Shown here one piece after another: positions 23,903-30,744 of a DNA stretch of 46,213 nucleotides. A model generated the notes under the pieces. The model did not search any database. It was not told where the DNA came from and was given only the letters and a program-made list of their open reading frames with translations. How positions within the stretch are numbered: position 1 is the stretch's first letter; every line of letters starts with the position of its first letter. Made by a program: the position numbers and the translations under genes. Origin of the DNA: Oscillospiraceae bacterium (lineage in GTDB: Bacteria; Bacillota; Clostridia; Oscillospirales; Oscillospiraceae); the NCBI GenBank assembly GCA_902778115.1, contig CACYWG010000016.1, positions 1-46,213 of the forward strand. The letters are read 5' to 3'.

Positions 23903-24595
23903 ATGGAGAGATTAAAAAAGACCCTCCGATCGGAGGGCGAACTGAAAAGCTCAGACCTGCTGCGCTGGCTGCAGGATATCGCCGGCGAGGACGCGACGCG
24001 GCGCGGCGGCGGGCAGGCGGTGCTGCTCAGCCACGGCTGCACCTGGGTGCTGGTGAAAAACCGGCTGGCAATCAGCCGCTGGCCGCAGCCGGGGGAGGAG
24101 CTGACGCTGATCACCTGGCCGATGAAGGGGCGCTTTGCCCTCTATCCCCGCTGCTTTGAGCTGTGCGACGCGGCAGGGGAGACGATCATCCGGGTGGAGA
24201 GCATCTGGGCGATCATGGACGTGGAGAGCCGCACGATGCTGCGCGGAGAAGAGCGCGGCATCGAGCTTGAAGGCGTCGAGGAAGGCCGTCTGCGCCCGCA
24301 GCGGCGCCTGGCGATGCCGGAGGGCGGCGAAGTCTTCACCGTCACGCCGACGGCGGAGCAGATCGACGGAAACGGCCATATGAACAACGCCGCCTACTTC
24401 GACGCGGTGGAGCCGATGCTGCCCGCAGAGTTTCAGGGCAAACACCCCTGCCTCATCAGCGTTGACTACGAGCATGAGATCCCCGCGGGCTGCAGCGCCG
24501 AGGTGCGCGTCGTCCGGGAAGGGGAGAGCTGTTTCTTTGAGGGCAGCATGGAAGGAAAGGTATGCTTCCGGCTCTTAGAGCAGTTTCCCGTTTAA
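23903..24595 (+). CDS. acyl-ACP thioesterase (FatA/FatB-like)
   Basis: The 230-aa double hot-dog protein releases fatty acids from acyl-ACP. Signs are the N-terminal hot dog with DLLRWLQDIAGED and WVLVKNRLAISRWPQPGEEL, the linker IWAIMDVESRTM, and the second hot dog with TPTAEQIDGNGHMNNAAYFD, which holds the usual N-x-H-x-N-N-x-x-Y catalytic segment. ATG 23903 has AAGGTG six bases before it; a GTG at 23894 would overlap the dut stop and is the alternative. The 3' end overlaps the convergent NUDIX gene by 21 bases. Confidence 0.9.
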   Translation: MERLKKTLRSEGELKSSDLLRWLQDIAGEDATRRGGGQAVLLSHGCTWVLVKNRLAISRWPQPGEELTLITWPMKGRFALYPRCFELCDAAGETIIRVESIWAIMDVESRTMLRGEERGIELEGVEEGRLRPQRRLAMPEGGEVFTVTPTAEQIDGNGHMNNAAYFDAVEPMLPAEFQGKHPCLISVDYEHEIPAGCSAEVRVVREGESCFFEGSMEGKVCFRLLEQFPV

Positions 24596-25039
24596 GACAG
24601 CCTCGACGAGCCGGTCGCCCGTATAGCGGAGCTTGAGCGAAAAGAAGGGCGCATCCTCGTCGATGAGGCGCAGAAAAATCCTGTCGCCCTCCCAGATGGG
24701 CAGCTGCGGCAGCCGCTCCCAGGGCAGCCATTCCAGTACGCCCTCGTCGCAGTCCCGGACTTCGCCGTGGAATGCGTCGGCGGTGAAGAGGTGCATATAC
24801 TCGGTGCCCCATTCGTCGGAGACGAAGGTGACGATGCCGCGGTAGCGCCAGGCGTCGAGCGTCAGCCCGGTCTCCTCGCGCACCTCGCGCAGCAGGCAGT
24901 CCTCGGGGCTCTCGCCCTCCTCAAACTTGCCGCCGATGCCGATCCATTTGTCGCGGTTTTCGTCGTTTTCCTTTTTGACGCGGTGCAGCAGCAGCGTATC
25001 TCCGCCCCGGCGGATATAGCAAAGCGTGGTGTTTCTCAT
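24575..25039 (-). CDS. NUDIX hydrolase, 8-oxo-dGTPase-like
   Basis: The 154-aa protein contains an intact NUDIX box, GGKFEEGESPEDCLLREVREETG (region ~37-59), with the REVREE metal-binding core. The start MRNTTLCYIRRGGDTLLLHR and DKWIGIGGKFEEGE resemble the MutT/8-oxo-dGTP diphosphatase group, so nucleotide-pool cleaning is likely; the substrate is not certain. It is convergent with the thioesterase and overlaps its last 21 bases. GGAGGCGAT lies before ATG 25039. A TATACT -10-like box is seen on the minus strand near 25060. Confidence 0.9.
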   Translation of the reverse strand: MRNTTLCYIRRGGDTLLLHRVKKENDENRDKWIGIGGKFEEGESPEDCLLREVREETGLTLDAWRYRGIVTFVSDEWGTEYMHLFTADAFHGEVRDCDEGVLEWLPWERLPQLPIWEGDRIFLRLIDEDAPFFSLKLRYTGDRLVEAVLNGKLL

Positions 25040-25099
25040 CAGGGGATCGCCTCCGTGCTGAGTATAGCACAGATTGTTGCGAAAGGAAACAGATTAGTG

Positions 25100-25127
25100 T
25101 TGTCAAAGTTGTATTCTATGCTATAAT
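25100..25127 (+). promoter_or_regulatory. promoter of the ABC exporter operon
   Basis: TTGTCA (25100-25105), 16 bases, perfect TATAAT (25122-25127), 35 bases before the first start codon. Confidence 0.72.
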
Positions 25128-25162
25128 AACGGAGCTATCACTACTTTTTCAGGATCATTCAT

Positions 25163-26989
25163 ATGAAAACGAACGAACAAAAAACAAAAAGCAATGCTGC
25201 GCTGATCTGGGATTTCCTCCGCGGCAGCAAGCGCTTCTTCGTCGTGGCGATCCTGTCCGCGGCGCTGAGCTCGCTGGCGGAGATGATCAACCCCCAGATC
25301 ATCCGCATCGCGCTGGACCACGTGATCGGCAGCCAGCCGACGGACGCCCTGTCCGCGCCGGTCCTGGCGCTGGCGGAGCGCTTCGGCGGCTTCGCTTATC
25401 TGCGGCAGCATCTGTGGATCATGGCGAGCGCGATCGTGATCGTGGCCTTCTTCGGTGTGGTCGGGCAGTATCTGTTCCGTGTGTGCAACACCAAGGGCGC
25501 CGAGACCCTGGTCAAAACGATGCGCGACCGGCTCTATGCCCACATCGCGCGCCTGCCCTTCGGCTGGCACATGAAAAACCGCACCGGCGACATCATCCAG
25601 CGCTGCACCTCGGATATCGACACGCTCAAGCGTTTCGTGGCCGAGCAGCTGACCTCGGTGTTTCGCATCACCATCCTGGTGATCCTCTCGCTGATCTTTA
25701 TGATCAGCATGAACCCGCTGCTGACGCTGATCGCCTTCCTGCCGATGCCGTTCATCATCGCCTATTCGATGCGCTTCCACAAGAAGATCGGCGCGGGCTT
25801 CCTCGACTGCGACGAGAACGAGGGCAAGCTCTCGGCCATGGCGCAGGAAAACCTCACCGGCGTGCGCGTGGTGCGCGCCTTCGGCCGCGAACGCTACGAG
25901 AAGGACCGCTTTGAGGCGCACAATGAGTACTACACCGGCCTCTGGGTCAAGCTCGCGCGCATCATGAGCACCTACTGGAGCTCGGCAGACGTGTTTTCCG
26001 GCCTGCAGGTGATGCTGGTGGTGGTCTTCGGCGCGGTCTTCTGCCTCAAGGGGCGGATGATCCCGGGCGAGTATGTCGCCTTCCTGTCCTATAACCAGCT
26101 GCTGGTCTGGCCGATCCGCATGCTCGGCCGCATGATCTCGGAGATGAGCAAGGCGGGCGTTTCCATCGAACGCATCGCATATATCATGAACTCCGAGGAG
26201 GAGCGGGACGAGCCGGACGCCGTCGACGCCGATATGACGGGCGACATCCGCTTTGAGCACGTCAACTTCGGCTATGAAAACAGCCCGCAGATGCTCTACG
26301 ACATCGACTTTACCATTCCCGCCGGCACGACGCTGGGCATCCTCGGCGGCACCGGCAGCGGCAAATCCACGATGATGGCGCTGCTCGACAAGCTCTATTC
26401 CGTCGAGCCCGGCAAGGGCCGCATCACGATCGGCGGCGTGGACGTGAGAAAGATCCGCACCGAGCACCTGCGCCGCCATATCGGCATGGTGCTGCAGGAG
26501 CCTTATCTCTTCTCCCGCACGCTGGAGGAGAACATCGCCATCACGCGGCCGGAGCTGAGCCGCGAAGAGGTGCGCGAGGCGGCCAGAGCGGCCTGCCTCG
26601 ATGAGACGATCGAGAGCTTTGCCAAGGGCTATGAGACCTTCGTGGGCGAGCGCGGCGTAACCCTCTCCGGCGGGCAGAAGCAGCGCGCCGCCATCGCGCG
26701 CACGCTGACGCAGAACACGCCCATCATGATCTTCGACGATTCCCTGTCCGCCGTGGACACCGAGACGGACGCGAAGATCCGCGCCGCGCTGCAAAAGCGC
26801 TTCGGCACGGCCACCGTGATCCTGATCTCCCACCGCATCACCACGCTCTCAAAGGCGGACCAGATCCTGGTGCTGGACAAGGGCCGCATCGCCGAGCGCG
26901 GCAGCCACGACGAGCTGAAAGCCGCCGGCGGCATCTATCAGAAGATCTATGAGATCCAGTCCGGCGCGGGAGAGGAGGCGGCGGTATGA
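25163..26989 (+). CDS. ABC exporter half-transporter, degenerate-Walker-B subunit
   Basis: The 608-aa protein has six membrane helices (~20-320) and an ATPase domain: Walker A GGTGSGKST (~396-404), signature LSGGQKQR (~501) and Walker B IMIFDDSLSAVD. The base after the Walker B Asp is Asp, not the catalytic Glu. The partner gene starts 4 bases before its stop and has the complementary defect. This is the pattern of heterodimeric exporters such as TM287/288 and BmrCD. The ribosome site before ATG 25163 is weak (AGGA at 12 bases). The exported compound could be a drug, lipid or peptide; the sequence does not tell. Confidence 0.93.
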   Translation: MKTNEQKTKSNAALIWDFLRGSKRFFVVAILSAALSSLAEMINPQIIRIALDHVIGSQPTDALSAPVLALAERFGGFAYLRQHLWIMASAIVIVAFFGVVGQYLFRVCNTKGAETLVKTMRDRLYAHIARLPFGWHMKNRTGDIIQRCTSDIDTLKRFVAEQLTSVFRITILVILSLIFMISMNPLLTLIAFLPMPFIIAYSMRFHKKIGAGFLDCDENEGKLSAMAQENLTGVRVVRAFGRERYEKDRFEAHNEYYTGLWVKLARIMSTYWSSADVFSGLQVMLVVVFGAVFCLKGRMIPGEYVAFLSYNQLLVWPIRMLGRMISEMSKAGVSIERIAYIMNSEEERDEPDAVDADMTGDIRFEHVNFGYENSPQMLYDIDFTIPAGTTLGILGGTGSGKSTMMALLDKLYSVEPGKGRITIGGVDVRKIRTEHLRRHIGMVLQEPYLFSRTLEENIAITRPELSREEVREAARAACLDETIESFAKGYETFVGERGVTLSGGQKQRAAIARTLTQNTPIMIFDDSLSAVDTETDAKIRAALQKRFGTATVILISHRITTLSKADQILVLDKGRIAERGSHDELKAAGGIYQKIYEIQSGAGEEAAV

Positions 26990-28797
26990 ACGAAAAGACC
27001 GAAAGCCGCAAATCCCTGCCCTTCTTCGGCGTGCCGAAGCTCTTCCCCTATGTGAAGCAGTACGGGCCGCATCTGATGAAGATGGTCTTCTTTGGCCTGA
27101 TGGGCAGCGTGATCGACGTCATTCTCCCGCTGTTCCAGCGCTACGCCCTCAACCACTATGTGGGCGAGCGGACGCTGGACACGCTGGCGATCTTTGTCGT
27201 CCTCTATGTGTCGGCGATCGTTTTCTCGGCGGTGATGAATTTCTTCGCCACCTACAAGGCCTCCTGCGTGGAGGTCTGGATCGACCGCGATCTGCGAAAC
27301 CTCGCCTTTGACCATCTGCAGACTCTGTCCTTCTCCTATTTCAACCAGAACAGCGTGGGCTATATCCATTCGCGCGTGATGAGCGATACCTCGCGCATCG
27401 GCGTCCTGTTTGCCTGGAGCCTGATCGACGCGGTGTGGCATCTGTCCTACCTCGTCGGCGCGGTGGCGGTGATGCTGGTGGTCAACACCCGCCTGGCCCT
27501 GCTGGTCATGCTGATCCTGCCGCTGGTGTCGGTGCTGTTTTCCGTGTTTCAGACCAAGCTCATCCGCGTCAACCGCCGGGTGCGCGAGATCAACTCCAAG
27601 ATCACCGGCAACTTCAACGAGGGCATCACCGGTGCCCGCACCATCAAGACCCTTGCCATCGAGGACAAGATGGACAAGGATTTCGTGGAGGACACCGCGG
27701 AAATGCGCCGAACCTCCGTGCGGGCGGCCCGCCTGCGCGGCCTCTTCTCCGCCACGATGAGCTTTGCCTCCTCGCTGGCGCTGGCGATCGTCCTCTGGAA
27801 GGGCGGCGTGATCGCCGAGAGCGAGGTCGGCACCTTTACGATGTTCATGTCCTATGCCCAGGGCATGATGGAGCCCGTTCGCTGGCTCATCGACGCGATC
27901 TCCGACCTCATCACCACCCAGGTCAACATCGAGCGTCTGACGCGCCTGCTGGAGACGAAGTCCGACGTGACCGATACGCCCGAGGTCATCGAGCGCTACG
28001 GCGACAGCTTCGAGCCCAAAAAGGAAAACTGGGAGGAGCTGCGCGGCGACATTGAGTTCGACGACGTCTCCTTCCAATACCCGGACGGCGACGAAATGGT
28101 GCTGGAGCACTTCGACCTGAAGATCCCCTTCGGCTCCAACATCGCCATCGTGGGTGAGACCGGCGCCGGCAAATCCACGCTCGTCAATCTCGTCTGCCGA
28201 TTTTATGAGCCGACCGAGGGCCGCGTGCTGATCGACGGCCGCGACGCGCGCGAGCGCAGCCAGCTCTGGCTGCACTCGGCCATCGGCTACGTGCTGCAGA
28301 CGCCGCATCTCTTCTCCGGCACCGTGCGCGAAAACCTGCTCTACGGCAACCCGAACGCAACCGAGGAGCAGATCGGGCGGGCGCTGGAGCTCGTCTCCGC
28401 CACCGAGGTCGTGCAGCGCCTGGAAAACGGCCTGGACACCGACGTGGGCGAGGGGGGCGACCTGCTGTCCACCGGTGAAAAGCAGCTGCTGAGTTTTGCC
28501 CGCGCCATCCTGGCAGACCCGAAGATCCTGGTGCTCGACGAGGCGACCAGCTCCGTCGACACGATGACCGAGCAGAAGATCCAGCGCGCCATCGACACCA
28601 TCGTCCACGGACGCACCTCCATCGTCATCGCGCACCGCCTCTCCACCGTCCAGAACGCCGACTGTATCCTGGTCGTCAAAAACGGCAGGATCGTGGAGCG
28701 CGGCACTCACCGCGAACTGCTGGCGCTGGGCGGCTACTACAAGCAGCTCTACACCCGCCAGTATGAGGACGAGGCCACCCAGACCGTTCTTGCATAA
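26986..28797 (+). CDS. ABC exporter half-transporter, degenerate-signature subunit
   Basis: The 603-aa protein also has six membrane helices and one ATPase domain: Walker A GETGAGKST (~390-398), Walker B ILVLDEATSSVD with the catalytic Glu, and H-loop IAHRLST. Its signature is STGEKQL instead of LSGGQ. With the Asp in the first subunit, both faults fall on the same composite ATP site, leaving one active and one degenerate site. The ATG overlaps the stop of the first subunit (ATGA), so equal synthesis is expected. Confidence 0.94.
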   Translation: MNEKTESRKSLPFFGVPKLFPYVKQYGPHLMKMVFFGLMGSVIDVILPLFQRYALNHYVGERTLDTLAIFVVLYVSAIVFSAVMNFFATYKASCVEVWIDRDLRNLAFDHLQTLSFSYFNQNSVGYIHSRVMSDTSRIGVLFAWSLIDAVWHLSYLVGAVAVMLVVNTRLALLVMLILPLVSVLFSVFQTKLIRVNRRVREINSKITGNFNEGITGARTIKTLAIEDKMDKDFVEDTAEMRRTSVRAARLRGLFSATMSFASSLALAIVLWKGGVIAESEVGTFTMFMSYAQGMMEPVRWLIDAISDLITTQVNIERLTRLLETKSDVTDTPEVIERYGDSFEPKKENWEELRGDIEFDDVSFQYPDGDEMVLEHFDLKIPFGSNIAIVGETGAGKSTLVNLVCRFYEPTEGRVLIDGRDARERSQLWLHSAIGYVLQTPHLFSGTVRENLLYGNPNATEEQIGRALELVSATEVVQRLENGLDTDVGEGGDLLSTGEKQLLSFARAILADPKILVLDEATSSVDTMTEQKIQRAIDTIVHGRTSIVIAHRLSTVQNADCILVVKNGRIVERGTHRELLALGGYYKQLYTRQYEDEATQTVLA

Positions 28798-28805
28798 ACT
28801 TCATT

Positions 28806-28829
28806 CCCCGCCCTGTGAGCAGGACGGGG
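28806..28829 (+). terminator. hairpin after the ABC exporter genes
   Basis: CCCCGCCCTG (28806-28815) and CAGGACGGGG (28820-28829) pair with one mismatch; TATTTTAT follows. It is a moderate terminator. Confidence 0.6.
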
Positions 28830-28848
28830 ATATTTTATGTCTACAGAA

Positions 28849-28885
28849 ATACGTAAACAATATTATGTAAATAACATTATGTTAA
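28849..28885 (-). repeat. three copies of a TTTACATAAT-like motif upstream of mntP
   Basis: On the minus strand TTAACATAAT (28885-28876), TTTACATAATA (28871-28861) and a weaker TTTACGTAT (28857-28849) lie in tandem. They match the motif pairs at 13762-13792 and 15623-15664. They end 24 bases before the mntP -35 box. Confidence 0.55.
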
Positions 28886-28908
28886 TTATACGGCACGCGG
28901 GCTTTCGC

Positions 28909-28937
28909 TTGACTTTTCTGTGCGCATGCAGTACAGT
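28909..28937 (+). promoter_or_regulatory. mntP promoter
   Basis: TTGACT (28909-28914), 17 bases, TACAGT (28932-28937). The predicted leader is only about 20 bases, too short for a yybP-ykoY manganese riboswitch. Confidence 0.65.
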
Positions 28938-28964
28938 AACTGCGTTTTGGGGGGGAAGAGAGAC

Positions 28965-29534
28965 ATGGGATTTGTTGAGCTCTTTTTGATCGCGGTCGGC
29001 CTGAGCATGGATGCCTTTGCCGTTTCGGTCTGCAAGGGACTGAGCGTGCGGAAGGTCCGGCTGCGCCATCTGCTGCTGGCCGGGCTGTATTTCGGCGGCT
29101 TTCAGTTTCTGATGCCGGTGATCGGCTGGCTGCTCGGCGTGCGCTTTGAGCATCTGATCCAGAGCGTCGATCACTGGATCGCCTTTGGCCTGCTTTCGAT
29201 CATCGGCCTGAGCATGATCCGCGAGTCACGCAGCGGCGCGGAGGAAATGAACGACGACTTCGGCTTCCGGACGATGCTGCTGCTTGCCGTCGCCACCAGT
29301 ATCGACGCGCTGGCGGTCGGCGTGACCTTCGCCTTCCTGCAGGTCAGGATCCTGCCTGCGGCAGGCCTGATCGGCGTGACGACCTTTCTGCTTTCCGCGC
29401 TCGGCATCCGGATCGGCAGCGTGTTCGGCGCGCGCTTCAAGTCCGGCGCGGAGCTGGCCGGCGGCGTGATCCTGATCCTGATCGGGCTGAAGATCCTGCT
29501 GGAGCACCTCGGACTGGTTGTTTTTCCCTTTTGA
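28965..29534 (+). CDS. mntP: manganese efflux pump MntP
   Basis: The 189-aa protein has six membrane helices in two inverted-repeat halves. The conserved aspartates are in [15 protein letters not shown] and [13 protein letters not shown], the two DUF204 signatures. It exports Mn(II). ATG 28965 is chosen over GTG 28920, which lies before the predicted transcription start. GGGGGGAAGAG precedes it. It is transcribed alone. Confidence 0.94.
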   Translation: MGFVELFLIAVGLSMDAFAVSVCKGLSVRKVRLRHLLLAGLYFGGFQFLMPVIGWLLGVRFEHLIQSVDHWIAFGLLSIIGLSMIRESRSGAEEMNDDFGFRTMLLLAVATSIDALAVGVTFAFLQVRILPAAGLIGVTTFLLSALGIRIGSVFGARFKSGAELAGGVILILIGLKILLEHLGLVVFPF

Positions 29535-29669
29535 GGAAAAATCTTAATATTCTGAAAAATTGGCTTAATTTTATTAAGAATTCACCGAAAGGATACAAAA
29601 TCCAATCAAAATGCGCTATACTTGTCGGCGTGAATGAAGTGTATATGACTGAAGATCGGAGGGATGCCT

Positions 29670-30371
29670 GTGGACGAGGTAAAAACAAGGCGGCCTCGGG
29701 CAAAAAAGAAACTCTGGATTCTTCTGACCGTGATCCTTCTGGTTGGCTTGAGTCTGCTTTTCCTGGGGACCAGGCTGCGGCACTGGGTAGAGGAGAAGGA
29801 AAAGACGAAGCTGCTGACGCTGGTGGACCGGGAGCATCCGGTGGAAGACGACTATAACGTGGAATTTACGCTGCTTGGCGAGGGGCAGATGGTCGATTCC
29901 CGCTGCGTGGACGATCTGGAGGCCATGCTGGAGGCCTGCCGCCGGGCCGGCGGACGGCCGGTCGTGACGGAGAGCTTTCGCACCTGGGGCGCGCAGGAGC
30001 GCGCGTATGAGGAGGCGCTGGCGAAACTGACGGAAACCGGGCTGAGCCGGGAGCAGGCGGAGCAGCGGCTGGAACGGATGACCGAGCAGCCGGGCTTCAG
30101 CGAGCACCAGCTGGGTCTTGCGGTCGATCTGGAGGAGCAGGACAGCGAGCTGACGAAGGAGCAGCAGGCGGACACGGCGACACTCCGCTGGCTGCGGGAG
30201 AATTCCTGGCGCTACGGCTTTATCCTCCGCTATCCGGACAATAAGTCGGAGGTCACCGGCAAAGCCTTCCGCCCCTGGCATTACCGCTATGTGGGCCGGG
30301 AGGCCGCAGAGCAGATCCATGAGCTGGATCTGAGCCTGGAAGAATACATCGGGATGTTTTTCGCATCATAA
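29670..30371 (+). CDS. VanY-type D,D-carboxypeptidase (peptidase M15B)
   Basis: The 233-aa protein has an N-terminal signal anchor (~15-35) and an M15B domain that trims the terminal D-Ala of peptidoglycan peptides. Zinc ligands are seen in SEHQLGLAVDL (His and Asp) and PWHYRYVG (His); the family segment ESFRTWGAQERAYEEAL is present. GTG 29670 is preferred to ATG 29664 because GGAGG (29658-29662) gives a 7-base gap to GTG and almost none to ATG. A -10-like TATACT is at 29617-29622. No vanR/vanS or ligase genes are nearby, so it is housekeeping wall trimming rather than glycopeptide resistance. Confidence 0.9.
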   Translation: MDEVKTRRPRAKKKLWILLTVILLVGLSLLFLGTRLRHWVEEKEKTKLLTLVDREHPVEDDYNVEFTLLGEGQMVDSRCVDDLEAMLEACRRAGGRPVVTESFRTWGAQERAYEEALAKLTETGLSREQAEQRLERMTEQPGFSEHQLGLAVDLEEQDSELTKEQQADTATLRWLRENSWRYGFILRYPDNKSEVTGKAFRPWHYRYVGREAAEQIHELDLSLEEYIGMFFAS

Positions 30372-30373
30372 AG

Positions 30374-30412
30374 AAACCGCCCTTTCGGCATTCGGCCGAA
30401 AGGACGGTTTTT
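30374..30412. terminator. bidirectional terminator between vanY-like and TfoX genes
   Basis: A 16-bp inverted repeat with one mismatch (30374-30389 with 30395-30410) has TTTTT on the plus strand. It lies directly between the two convergent stop codons. Confidence 0.82.
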
Positions 30413-30741
30413 CATATGCTTTTCTTTTTCTTCTTCGCTTCCGGAAGCTCCGGGAGCATGTCCAGCACGAGCTGCCGAAAGGCCTCCCGATCCTCCAGCA
30501 GCGGACAGCGGAGCATCAGCTGCTTCGAGCCCTCGTAGGGGAAAACCGGCATTTCGTCCGGCAGCGCCCGACGGCTGGCAGGGGTCAGCTTCACCAGCAG
30601 CTCCTCCGAACCGTAGAGCCCGCCGAAGATGCGGCCTTCGATATAAAACAGATAGCCGCCCATCATCGGCGTGGCCCGGACGTTCAAACCGTTCAGCTGA
30701 TCCGTCACGAAGGCGGTCAGCTCTTTATTTCGCGCGCTCAT
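30412..30741 (-). CDS. TfoX N-terminal domain protein
   Basis: The 109-aa protein has the TfoX/Sxy N-terminal domain: VRATPMMGGYLFYIEGRIFGGLY then LLVKLT and ELP-rich end with a poly-Lys tail. In gamma-proteobacteria TfoX/Sxy controls competence with CRP; in Clostridia the role of this small version is unknown. CGGAGATAAG precedes ATG 30741. It starts 3 bases after the pullulanase stop, so it is the second gene of that operon. Confidence 0.8.
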   Translation of the reverse strand: MSARNKELTAFVTDQLNGLNVRATPMMGGYLFYIEGRIFGGLYGSEELLVKLTPASRRALPDEMPVFPYEGSKQLMLRCPLLEDREAFRQLVLDMLPELPEAKKKKKSI

Positions 30742-30744
30742 GGC

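Noticed and set aside
28800..28964. Possible yybP-ykoY manganese riboswitch before mntP
   Set aside because: No matching aptamer blocks are seen, and the predicted leader is only ~20 bases.
29670..30371. Glycopeptide-resistance (van) locus suggested by the VanY-type enzyme
   Set aside because: No vanH, vanA/B ligase, vanX or vanRS genes are near it; the two-component system at 8-10 kb is remote and lacks any link.
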